Source of the DNA: an uncultured Limimonas sp.
Lineage (GTDB): Bacteria > Pseudomonadota > Alphaproteobacteria > Kiloniellales > Rhodovibrionaceae
Assembly: GCA_913055855.1 (NCBI GenBank)
Contig: CAJXKW010000020.1
Coordinates: 1-35,064 of the forward strand
Direction of reading: 5' to 3'
DNA length: 35,064 nucleotides
Each line of letters opens with the position of its first letter. The first letter of the stretch is position 1. Position numbers and translations under genes: made by a program. Below are positions 16,251 to 24,460 of this stretch, piece by piece. A model generated the notes under the pieces. That model saw nothing but the letters and a program-made list of their open reading frames with translations. It was not told the DNA's origin and did no database searches.

Positions 16251-16763
16251 ATGAACCGCACGGACAATGACGGCGCACGCCGGGGCGGGGCGGACGCCCC
16301 CGAGCGCTCGGATCTGGAGCATTTCGTCCAGATGCTGCGCCGCGCTCTCGAAACCGTCCAGATGCGCCTGCGCGACCAGCAGGAGAGTTGGCTACGTCGC
16401 CTTTTGGATACCGAGGGCGAGGGCGGTGCCGACGCCATCCCGTGGCAGATGGCGGCGGCGGACGGGACCCTCATATCCGGCGAGGTTCCGGCGGCCGCCC
16501 TGCGCAACACAAAGTTCCTAACAGTGACTCAGCTCACCATTGAGCTGGACTGCACCGTGGAAATGGAGCCCGATCAGCCGCAGGGCAGTTTCTATTTGAT
16601 CCCCGTGGACCGGCGCGACCCGCCCAGAAAACGCACGCACCGCGTATGCATTGCGCTGCGCGGGGCGGAACGGCCGGCCGGCGAGATCACGGTGGATGGC
16701 GAATGGCTGCGCGAGATCCCCGCCAGCGACGGAACCCGGGAGGCACACCATGGCGCGTCTTGA
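16251..16763 (+). CDS. DUF2589-like protein, diverged (cassette gene 4)
   Basis: A 170-residue soluble protein. After a polar N-terminus comes an amphipathic helix (LEHFVQMLRRALETVQMRL, then RDQQESWLRRLLD), a core with FLTVTQLTIELDCTVEME (about residues 90-107), and a C-terminal region RVCIALRGAERPAGE. These three blocks occupy the same order as the helix, core strand pair and final strand of the two upstream DUF2589-type proteins, so I infer distant relationship; the identity is too low to be certain. ATG 16251 has GGGAAA about 9 nt upstream. It overlaps the next gene by 14 bp (16750-16763), so the two are probably translated together. Function is unknown. Confidence 0.72.
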   Translation: MNRTDNDGARRGGADAPERSDLEHFVQMLRRALETVQMRLRDQQESWLRRLLDTEGEGGADAIPWQMAAADGTLISGEVPAAALRNTKFLTVTQLTIELDCTVEMEPDQPQGSFYLIPVDRRDPPRKRTHRVCIALRGAERPAGEITVDGEWLREIPASDGTREAHHGAS

Positions 16764-17073
16764 CCAGCGACTCCGCCTGGACGAGCGCGAAACGGCGCGT
16801 CTGCTGGAGATCGTGCCGGCGCGCGACGTCCGCCGGCGCGGCTGGACCGTGTGCTGCTGGACCTCGGCGGGGCTGGCGGCCCTGCTCCTGGCGACCCTGG
16901 GTGCGGGCGTCTGGCTTTTGCGCGACCGGCCGCCCCTGCGCGGCGTTTTCGAGACCATGACTCCGTACCTTCGCCGCCTGCGCGACCATGCCGAAAGCGT
17001 TTGGCAATGGGCACAGGACCTTTGGGTGCAGGTCGAGGGGCTTGGGCAGATGCTGCTGGCCGCCGTGACTTGA
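16750..17073 (+). CDS. Small single-pass membrane protein (cassette gene 5)
   Basis: A 107-residue protein. An N-terminal basic and acidic stretch (RLRLDERETARLLEIVPARD) precedes one strong membrane helix (about residues 32-57: TVCCWTSAGLAALLLATLGA and on), with RDVRRRG before it as a positive-inside signal, so the N-terminus is probably cytoplasmic. After the helix comes a Pro-containing spacer and an amphipathic helix rich in Leu, Trp and Arg. No known domain is recognised. It overlaps gene 4 by 14 bp and ends 40 bp before the DNA ligase gene. By layout it could anchor the soluble cassette proteins at the membrane; this is inference. Confidence 0.72.
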   Translation: MARLDQRLRLDERETARLLEIVPARDVRRRGWTVCCWTSAGLAALLLATLGAGVWLLRDRPPLRGVFETMTPYLRRLRDHAESVWQWAQDLWVQVEGLGQMLLAAVT

Positions 17074-17113
17074 TGCGTACCTCCGCCCGGTCGATCTTCC
17101 GGGTGGAGGTGGC

Positions 17114-18718
17114 ATGCAGACGTTCTCGGAACTGCTCGACCGGCTGGTCTTTACCTCGGGGCGCAACGCCAAGTTGCGCCTCCTGGGCCAGTATTTCCGC
17201 GAGACCCCAGACCCGGCGCGCGGGTACGCCCTTGGTGCGCTGACGGCCTCCCTGGATTTTCGCGAGGCCAAGCCGGGCCAGATCCGCGAGCTGGTCACGC
17301 AGCGCGTGGATCCGGTGCTCTTCGAATGGTCCTACGACTATGTGGGCGACCTCGCGGAGACGGTGTCCCTGATCTGGCCGGCCGCACACGGCGCCAACCG
17401 GGCCCCGGCGCTGGACGAGGTGGTCGCCGAGCTGAGCCGCGCACGGCGCGCTGAGGTGCCCGAGCTAATGGCGCGTTGGCTCGATGCGCTCGAGCCGACA
17501 GGGCGCTGGGCGTTGCTCAAGCTCATCACCGGCGGCCTGCGCGTGGGCGTGTCCGAACGCCTGACCAAGACTGCGCTCGCCGAGGCCTTCGGTGCGGACG
17601 TCCAGGCGATCGAGGAGGTCTGGCATGGCCTGACGGCGCCCTACGACGACCTGTTCGCCTGGCTGGAAGGACACGGCGAACGGCCCGCGATCGACGCGCG
17701 CCTGGCCTTCCGGCCGCTGATGCTGGCCAATCCTTTGGAAAACGACGATCTGGCGCGCATCGACGTGGGCCAGTACCGCGCCGAGTGGAAGTGGGACGGC
17801 ATCCGCATCCAGCTCGTCGCGGGGCAGGGGACGGCGCGCATCTTTTCGCGCACGGGCGAGGACATTTCCGCGACATTTCCCGAAATCGCCGACGCCATGA
17901 CCTTCGACGCGGTCCTGGACGGCGAACTCTTGGTGATGCGCCACGTGCAGGTGGCCCCGTTCAACGATCTGCAGCAGCGTCTGAACCGCAAGAAAGTTAC
18001 CAAGAAGCTGCTCACCGACTACCCGGCACACGTCCGACTCTACGACATCCTGTTCGACGGCACCGAAGACCTGCGCGGGCTCGCCTTCGACGACCGGCGG
18101 GCGCGGCTGAACGCCTTCGCCGAGCGCGAAGGTCCGCACCGCATGGACGTTTCCCAGCTTCTGCCCTTCGACGGCTTGAAAGACCTGCGCGCCATGCGCG
18201 AATCGGCGCGCGAGAACGGCATCGAAGGGCTGATGCTCAAGCGCGCGGACAGCGCCTACGTCGCCGGGCGGCCCAAGGGCCCGTGGTTCAAGTGGAAGCG
18301 CGACCCGCTGCTGATCGACGCCGTGTTGATGTACGCCCAGCGCGGCCACGGCAAGCGGTCGTCGTTCTATTCCGATTACACCTTCGGCACCTGGCGGCCC
18401 GCGCCGGCGGGGCAGGGGTGGGAACTGGTGCCGGTGGGCAAGGCCTATTTCGGGTTCACGGACCAGGAGCTGCGCCAATTGGACAAGTGGGTCCGCGAGC
18501 ACACGGTCGAGCGTTACGGCCCCGTGCGTGCGGTGGCGCCGCGCCTGGTGCTGGAGATCGCCTTCGACGCCGTCCACAGCTCGCCGCGGCACAAGTCGGG
18601 CGTGGCCATGCGCTTTCCGCGCGTCCATCGGATCCGCTGGGACAAGCCCGCTGCAGAAGCGGACAAGCTCGCCACCCTCGACGCGTTGCGCGAGGACACG
18701 CCCGAGCGCGAGCCGTGA
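17114..18718 (+). CDS. ATP-dependent DNA ligase (bacterial, damage-response type)
   Basis: A 534-residue ATP-dependent DNA ligase with an N-terminal helical DNA-binding domain (about 1-195), adenylation domain (about 200-410) and OB-fold domain (to the end). Motif I is EWKWDGIRIQ, with the nucleotide-accepting Lys226. Also present are FSRTGEDIS, FDAVLDGELLV (motif III region), EGLMLKRADSAYVAGRP (motif IV/V region) and FKWKRDPL. It seals nicks using ATP and is the partner of the exonuclease at 13323 in the ligase-associated repair module. ATG 17114 follows GGAGGT closely. The usual helicase and phosphoesterase genes do not follow; the next gene is convergent, 10 bp away. Confidence 0.95.
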   Translation: MQTFSELLDRLVFTSGRNAKLRLLGQYFRETPDPARGYALGALTASLDFREAKPGQIRELVTQRVDPVLFEWSYDYVGDLAETVSLIWPAAHGANRAPALDEVVAELSRARRAEVPELMARWLDALEPTGRWALLKLITGGLRVGVSERLTKTALAEAFGADVQAIEEVWHGLTAPYDDLFAWLEGHGERPAIDARLAFRPLMLANPLENDDLARIDVGQYRAEWKWDGIRIQLVAGQGTARIFSRTGEDISATFPEIADAMTFDAVLDGELLVMRHVQVAPFNDLQQRLNRKKVTKKLLTDYPAHVRLYDILFDGTEDLRGLAFDDRRARLNAFAEREGPHRMDVSQLLPFDGLKDLRAMRESARENGIEGLMLKRADSAYVAGRPKGPWFKWKRDPLLIDAVLMYAQRGHGKRSSFYSDYTFGTWRPAPAGQGWELVPVGKAYFGFTDQELRQLDKWVREHTVERYGPVRAVAPRLVLEIAFDAVHSSPRHKSGVAMRFPRVHRIRWDKPAAEADKLATLDALREDTPEREP

Positions 18719-18728
18719 CGGGCGTTGG

Positions 18729-21700
18729 TCAGCCGCCGTTGTCACCGCCCGCGCCGTCGCCGCCGCTGCCCGGCGGGGGCGTGCCCACGGTGGGCACGGT
18801 TTCGGCCGTGGTGTCGCCGAGCGCGATGTCCGGGGTAACGGCCTGTCCGGTCGAGATCGTTGCGTCACCCGTGCTGCCGCCCAGGATCTCGAAGCTTTGC
18901 GCGCCCACCTGGTTGAGTTCGGCGTTCCCGTCGGCGAGGTTGAGATCGAGGTCGGCGTTGAGGCTGGGTACGGTAACGATATCCGTCTCGCCCTCGCGGA
19001 TCACCAGCCCGTCGACGCCCACCTCGAACGTGAGATCGGCCAGATTGGTCGGGATGTCGAGCCGGTCGATGTTGGCGTCCAGCTCGACGTTGTTTGTACT
19101 GGGGCCGAGGACGACGCCCTCGTCGGACTCCCCCTGGCCGAAGACGCGCGCGGTGTCCATGACGGTGAAGGTGTTGCCCGGCGCGAGGAAGACGTTGGCC
19201 GCTTCGCCTTGCGTTTCCGATGGCTGGGGCGGGGTGGCCGCATTGCCGCCGAGTTCGACATTCCCGCCGGTCGATTCCGGCCCGATCGTCGTGGTGCCGG
19301 TGACCCGGCCGGACAGCGTGAATTCCGTCGCGCCCGTTTGCGCAAGGGTCGCGTCGCCGTCGGCGAAGCGCACGTTCAGGGGTTGGTTGAGGCTGGGGAT
19401 TTCCGCCACCCGGGTCTCGCCCGCGGAGATGGCGAGCCCGCTTCCCGTCACCTCGAAGGTCAGGTCGCCCAGCGCGCGGTCGATGTCCAGGCGTTCGATG
19501 TTGGCGTCCAGACTCGCGCCCGTAACGTCGCTGCCGAGATACAGGCGCTCGTTGCCCCCGGTGCGGCCGAAGGCGTCCACACGCTCCAAGACTCGGAGCC
19601 CGCCGTCCTGGGACAGGAAGACGTTGGGCGGCGGCTCGGCCACCACGGCCGTGACCGTGGCCGTGTCGCTCGCGCCAGCGGCGTCGCTGAGCTGGTAGGT
19701 GAAGGTATCCTCGCCGGTGAAGCCGTCGTCCGGGTCGTAGCGGATGACGCCGCCGTCCTGTGCGGTTACCTGGCCGTTCTCGGGCGCTTTCGTGATGGAG
19801 ACGGAAAGCTCGTCGCTGTCGACGTCGCTGTCATTCGTGGCAACCACGATGTCCCGCGGCGCGCCGGCATCGACGCGTGTCCGGTCGTCCTTGGCGACCG
19901 GGGCGTCGTTGACGTTCTCTACGATGAGCACGACCTCGGCCGTGCCGGTCGCGCCGTTTTCCGTGTTCTGGACCCGATAGGTAAGGGAATCCGTGCCGGC
20001 GTAGTTCGTGTCCGGTGTGTAGGTCAGCGTGTTGTCATCGCCGATCTCGGCCGTGCCGTGCGCCGGCGACTGGGTCAGCGAGATCTCCAGCTTGGCATCG
20101 GGCTGGTTGTCGTTTTCCAGGACATTGATCGTGGCTTCCTTGTCTTCGGTGACCGTGACGCTGTCCGGGTTGACGGCGAAGTCGTCGCCGTCGCTGCCGC
20201 TTCCGCTGCCCGAGCCGCTTGCGCCGGAACCGGAGCCGCTTCCGCTTTCCGTTGCGAGCGCAAGCTCGACCTTGGCGGTATCGGTGCCACCGTTGCCGTC
20301 GCGGAGGATGTATTCGAAGCTGGTGCCGCCGGAAAAATCCGCATCCGTGTTCACCTGGATGGTGTCGTCGGCGTTGATGCTGAGCGAAGCACCCGCCGGC
20401 GAGCTTTGCAGGCCGAGGCTGAGCGTGTCGCCGTCGTCCGGATCGCTGTCGTTGTCCAGCACATCGATCGTGGTCGCGCCCCCGGCCTGGAGTTCGGCGC
20501 TGTCGTCCTGGGCGGTGGGGGTGTCGTTGACCCGCTTCACCGTGAGGTCCGCCGTCGCTGTCGCGGACCCGCCGTTGCCGTCGATGACGCGGAAATCGAA
20601 CGAGTCCGTGCCGTTGTAATTCGTGTCCGGGGTGTATTGGACACTGGTGCCGTCCTGGACACTCGCCGTGCCGTGGTCGGGCGTGCTTTGCAGGGTGAGC
20701 GAAAGTTCGTCGCCGTCGGGGTCCGCGCCCTCCGGGACCACGTCCAGCGTGGTCTGCGTGTCCTCGTCGAGCGTGAACGACTGGTCGCCGACGACGGGCG
20801 GGTCGTTGACGTCTTCGGAGACGCTGACGTCCACGTCTGCGATGGCGGTGCCGCCAGTTCCGTCGCTGACGGTGTATTTGAAACTGTCGTCGCCGGTGAA
20901 ACCTTCGTCCGCCGTATAGGTCAGGGTGTCCGAACCGCTTGCCGGATCGTTGATCGTGACATTGCCGTTGCTCGGGTCCGTCGTGCTGTCGATCGCGAGC
21001 AACTGGCCTTCCGGGTCGCTGTCGTTGGCCAGGACGTCGATTTCCTTGGGCTGATTGCTTTGGGCGGAGGCGGAATCGTCACTCGGGTTGGGGGCATCGT
21101 TGGTCGGGTTTACGGTAATGTCGAAGCTGCCGCTCACGCTTCCGCCGTCGCCATCGGTCACCGTGAAGCTGAAGGAATCGCTGTCCGCTTCCGAACCGTC
21201 GTGGGCGTAAAAGAGATCGGCGTCGTTGATGTCGGCTTGGGTGAAGGTATCGCCGTTGCCGAGTATCGGTTCGCCGTCGCGGTCACCGGAATCCGATCCG
21301 CTGCCCGCGCCGTCGACGAAGAGGTCGCCATGGCCGGGCATACTGTCGAGCGTGTACGTGATGGAGTCGGCGGTCGATTCCTTGTCTGTGAATTTGAGCT
21401 GGGATTGCGCAATCGCCGACGTGGAACCCTCGTCCGCCGTTCCGCCGGAGTTGTTCGTCGCTTCCGGTTCCGTGTTCTTCGCGATTTCGGCGTTGCCACC
21501 TGACGAACCCACGACGAAGCCCGTGGACGTGAAATCGGAAAACGTGATCCGGGTATCGCTACTGTCGAAGTTGTCGGAGTCGGGCGCGAAGGTATCCAGC
21601 GTGAGCGTGTTGCTGCCGCTGTCGTACTGGTAGAAATCGCCCTGATCGACGGTCGGGCCGGCTCCGGAGACCACGATGGTGTCGGTGTGTTCGAAGTCGG

Positions 21701-23366
21701 CGATGGTGTCGTTGTCCAGATGGCTCGCGCTGCCGGAAAAGATGTCGGCGCCGGAGCCGCCGGAAAGCCGGTCCGCGCCCGCGCCGGGGTGAAGGCTGTC
21801 GTCCCCGGCGCCGCCGGTAAGCGTATCGCTCGCGCCGCCGCCTTTCAGCGTGTCGTTACCGGCGCTGCCGAGCAAGGAAAGGGGGTTGGTTGCGTTGGAA
21901 AGATCGACACTGTTGCTGCCACTCGCGTCGGTATCCGCACTGAGATCGATGACCTGGAGGCCGCTATTGGTGAGGTCCGTTTCGTTGAGGGTTACGCTAA
22001 TGTCCTCACTCGTCGCCGTATTCTGGCGAAGTTCTTCGATTCCCGCTATCGAGCTGTCAAAATCGCCGGCGCTGATCGTCGAGCCGCCGAGATCGAGTTC
22101 GACGTGATCGGCGCCGCTGCCGCCGCTAATCGAGGCATCGTCGATACTGCCGCCGCTCAAGAACAGATCGAAGCTGGCGTAGGTGAAAACATCGTCCCCG
22201 GCGCCGCCGCGCAGGGTGTCCGATCCGCTTCCGCCGGCGATGGTGTCGGCCCCGGAGCCGCCGCTGATGGTGTCGGCGCCGGCCCGGCCCGACAGGTTGT
22301 CGGCGCCGCTCCCGCCGCTCAGCGTATCTTCGCCGTCGCCGCCTTCGAGGACATCGGCGCCGCCGCCACCGTCGAGGGAGTCTGTGCCGCCTTCTCCCTT
22401 GAGGGTTTCCGCGGCATCCGAGCCCGAGAACGTGTCGCCCCCGGACCCGCCGATCAGGACTTCGGCCTCGACGACGTCGCTGCCCAGCGTCACCGTTGCG
22501 CCGCCACTTACAGTAAGGGTATCGCTGTTCGTCCCGCTCCGGCCGAAATCGACACGGGCCAGATCGTCCAGCGTACCTGAGCTGATCGTGACGTCGTTCG
22601 ACGCCGATTCCAGCGTTGTGCCGTTGGCGCTTTTGAAATCGGAAAGTGCCGTCAACTCCGCCGGATCGGCGAAATCGAGAATGACCGTATCGCTGCCACT
22701 GCCCAAATCGATTTTGCTGCCGTCCAAATGCGCAGCGGCAGCCACCGTGAGCGTGTCGCTTCCGGAACCGCCGGACCCGCCGGAAACATTCGTTCCAACG
22801 GATGTATCGAACCCGCTTGCCGTCGTGGTCAGATCGGCAAGCACATGCCTATACACACCCGGCTCGGCCACGGCGCCGGAATGCGCCGGCGCGCCTGTGA
22901 CCACCGGTAGCGCCCAGGCGCCGCCCTGCGCCGTGTCGCCGACCAGGCCGTCGGCGGCGCGCACATGGGCCCCCGTCGCGCGCGCCAGCGCCTCCAAGAG
23001 ACGCATGCCCTCGCGGCCGGCGCCGGCGCAGCAGGCGTAGAGGTTGATCGTCGGGTTCTCGGCGAGGGCCGCGGCAAGAGTTGCGGCCACGCGCGGCTGC
23101 GCGGCCAGGCTCTCGGCCGTCACGGGCGCGCCGCCAAGGTTGACCCGCCCCGGCGCACCGTGGGCGAAGACGTGCAGCACCGGCACCTCCCGGAACCCGG
23201 CGAGTTGCGCCGCCAGCTCGGTGAGCCCGTCGCCCTGACCGTTCAGGCGATACATCCGGATGTCGCCGCGCAGCGCGCCGGCCAGGGTTTCCGGTTCGGC
23301 GACCGCGGGATCGATGATGGCGATTTCGGGCGTATACGACAGATCTGCGGCGGCCGTGGCGGTCAT
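18729..23366 (-). CDS. Giant DUF4347 / RTX / cadherin-like repeat exoprotein
   Basis: A 1545-residue, very acidic protein. Order: DUF4347 domain (about residues 12-175, with VLHVFAHGAPGRVNLGG and INLYACCAG), an RTX-type calcium-binding nonapeptide block (about 300-395, many GGSGADTI-like units), a second RTX block (about 497-545), a long run of cadherin-like/VCBS-type repeats (about 655-1242, each with NDAP or NDTP starts and DSDP, YTPD and FTYxxxD motifs) interrupted by a Ser/Gly linker, and two related C-terminal repeats of about 130 residues (near 1247 and 1392) starting NVFL. No Sec signal is evident. The make-up fits a type I-secreted adhesin or surface protein; no secretion genes are nearby. 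ATG 23366 has GGGAGGTT 8 nt upstream. Confidence 0.92.
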   Translation of the reverse strand: MTATAAADLSYTPEIAIIDPAVAEPETLAGALRGDIRMYRLNGQGDGLTELAAQLAGFREVPVLHVFAHGAPGRVNLGGAPVTAESLAAQPRVAATLAAALAENPTINLYACCAGAGREGMRLLEALARATGAHVRAADGLVGDTAQGGAWALPVVTGAPAHSGAVAEPGVYRHVLADLTTTASGFDTSVGTNVSGGSGGSGSDTLTVAAAAHLDGSKIDLGSGSDTVILDFADPAELTALSDFKSANGTTLESASNDVTISSGTLDDLARVDFGRSGTNSDTLTVSGGATVTLGSDVVEAEVLIGGSGGDTFSGSDAAETLKGEGGTDSLDGGGGADVLEGGDGEDTLSGGSGADNLSGRAGADTISGGSGADTIAGGSGSDTLRGGAGDDVFTYASFDLFLSGGSIDDASISGGSGADHVELDLGGSTISAGDFDSSIAGIEELRQNTATSEDISVTLNETDLTNSGLQVIDLSADTDASGSNSVDLSNATNPLSLLGSAGNDTLKGGGASDTLTGGAGDDSLHPGAGADRLSGGSGADIFSGSASHLDNDTIADFEHTDTIVVSGAGPTVDQGDFYQYDSGSNTLTLDTFAPDSDNFDSSDTRITFSDFTSTGFVVGSSGGNAEIAKNTEPEATNNSGGTADEGSTSAIAQSQLKFTDKESTADSITYTLDSMPGHGDLFVDGAGSGSDSGDRDGEPILGNGDTFTQADINDADLFYAHDGSEADSDSFSFTVTDGDGGSVSGSFDITVNPTNDAPNPSDDSASAQSNQPKEIDVLANDSDPEGQLLAIDSTTDPSNGNVTINDPASGSDTLTYTADEGFTGDDSFKYTVSDGTGGTAIADVDVSVSEDVNDPPVVGDQSFTLDEDTQTTLDVVPEGADPDGDELSLTLQSTPDHGTASVQDGTSVQYTPDTNYNGTDSFDFRVIDGNGGSATATADLTVKRVNDTPTAQDDSAELQAGGATTIDVLDNDSDPDDGDTLSLGLQSSPAGASLSINADDTIQVNTDADFSGGTSFEYILRDGNGGTDTAKVELALATESGSGSGSGASGSGSGSGSDGDDFAVNPDSVTVTEDKEATINVLENDNQPDAKLEISLTQSPAHGTAEIGDDNTLTYTPDTNYAGTDSLTYRVQNTENGATGTAEVVLIVENVNDAPVAKDDRTRVDAGAPRDIVVATNDSDVDSDELSVSITKAPENGQVTAQDGGVIRYDPDDGFTGEDTFTYQLSDAAGASDTATVTAVVAEPPPNVFLSQDGGLRVLERVDAFGRTGGNERLYLGSDVTGASLDANIERLDIDRALGDLTFEVTGSGLAISAGETRVAEIPSLNQPLNVRFADGDATLAQTGATEFTLSGRVTGTTTIGPESTGGNVELGGNAATPPQPSETQGEAANVFLAPGNTFTVMDTARVFGQGESDEGVVLGPSTNNVELDANIDRLDIPTNLADLTFEVGVDGLVIREGETDIVTVPSLNADLDLNLADGNAELNQVGAQSFEILGGSTGDATISTGQAVTPDIALGDTTAETVPTVGTPPPGSGGDGAGGDNGG

Positions 23367-23510
23367 CGGCGCGCAACCTCCCTCGTCATTGATTTGCCCG
23401 GTACGCTCGCGCGGGCAGGCCGCGCACGTTCGTCGATCACACCCCGGACACGTGGCCGGGAGCATGGCCAAACGGGGAAAACAAACCCTTAATCGGAACG
23501 GGAAGTGCTG

Positions 23511-23546
23511 CGCCTCAAAAGCTCGCCCACGCCGGCTTTTGAGGCG
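23511..23546. repeat. Perfect 12-bp inverted repeat across the 3' end of ygfZ
   Basis: Arms 23511-23522 and 23535-23546 (GCTTTTGAGGCG) are exact complements around a 12-nt loop and include the stop codon. On the transcript it can fold as a hairpin just before the giant exoprotein gene, but no T-tract follows. Confidence 0.6.
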
Positions 23547-24414
23547 TTAGGGTCGAGTCGCCGGCAAGCAGCGGCTCGGCGTCGTCGCCCGCGTCGATCT
23601 GGTCGAGCTTGAGCAGGGCCAGGCCGACCCCGTTCACCGCCGAGCGCAGCGTGCCCGCCACCTTCTTGCCGCGCTGGACCTGCGTGCCGGGCTCGGGCGT
23701 GGGCCCCTCGATGTGCACCGGCACGAGGCGCTTTTTCGCCAGGCCGCGGTACTTCATGCGCGCGGTCAGCTCCTGGCCCATGAAACAGCCCTTGTCCCAA
23801 GAGATGCCGTGCAGCTCGTCGAACCCGCTCTCGATCAGCGTGGCGCGCTCGGGCTCGAGGTCGCGGCTGCCGTCGGGAATTCCCAGCGGCATGCGCGCGG
23901 CGTCGAAGTCGCCAAGCGTGCCGAAGGTGAAGCCGGCCTCTTCGAGGCGCGCCCCGGCGTCCTCGGCGGGCAGGATCGCGCGCGCGCCCAGGCTGCCCAG
24001 GCGCGGCTCGACGAACACCGTACCGCCGGCGAACGGGCGCGCGTAGCCCTCCAGGGCGGGCAGGTCGAGCAGACCCAGCGCGCGCTCGCCCAGCAGGGCG
24101 TAGACGGCCAGGTCCGGCCGCGGCGTTAGCGCCACGTCCGCGCGCAGCTTGTAGACCTTGAGCCGCTTGTGCAGGTGCTCGCGGCGCCCCGCCTCGCAGT
24201 CCAGCCACAGGCTCGCGCCGTCCGGGCTCACGGCGACGAAGAACTCGTGCTGGAATTTCCCCTGCGGCGTGAGGAACCCGGTCCAGATCGCGTTCTCGAC
24301 ACCCACGCGGGTCATGTCGTTCGAGGTGATGCCCTGGAGAAACTCGCGGGCGTCGGAACCGCCGACCTGGAGAATGCCGCGGTGGTCCAATGCGACGGCG
24401 ACGGGCTGCGTCAT
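23515..24414 (-). CDS. ygfZ: YgfZ/GcvT-domain folate-binding protein
   Basis: A 299-residue protein of the YgfZ family, which binds tetrahydrofolate and supports assembly or repair of certain iron-sulfur enzymes, including tRNA methylthiolation. The signature KGCFMGQELTAR is present with Cys210, and the opening has FLQGITSNDM and a FLTPQGKFQHEFFV block typical of GcvT-like folds. ATG 24414 is chosen; a TTG at 24423 is closer to the GGGAG (spacing 4 against 13), so three more residues are possible. Length is slightly short of E. coli YgfZ, as is common in Alphaproteobacteria. It lies between a GT9 gene and the giant exoprotein, same strand. Confidence 0.92.
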   Translation of the reverse strand: MTQPVAVALDHRGILQVGGSDAREFLQGITSNDMTRVGVENAIWTGFLTPQGKFQHEFFVAVSPDGASLWLDCEAGRREHLHKRLKVYKLRADVALTPRPDLAVYALLGERALGLLDLPALEGYARPFAGGTVFVEPRLGSLGARAILPAEDAGARLEEAGFTFGTLGDFDAARMPLGIPDGSRDLEPERATLIESGFDELHGISWDKGCFMGQELTARMKYRGLAKKRLVPVHIEGPTPEPGTQVQRGKKVAGTLRSAVNGVGLALLKLDQIDAGDDAEPLLAGDSTLTPQKPAWASF

Positions 24415-24460
24415 GGCCGACAACGCGCTCCCTGCGCTTACATCCGGGTTTCAGGAGTTG

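Noticed and set aside
17476..21503. Long plus-strand frames across the 3' part of the ligase gene and the giant exoprotein gene
   Set aside because: They are antisense or out-of-frame shadows of high-GC, repetitive coding DNA; the products are Arg/Ala- or Val-rich and lack domains, while the minus-strand frame has clear RTX and cadherin-like repeats.
22190..22465. Possible CRISPR array or tandem DNA repeat
   Set aside because: The periodicity comes from RTX nonapeptide codons in the exoprotein; there are no uniform repeats and spacers, and no cas genes.
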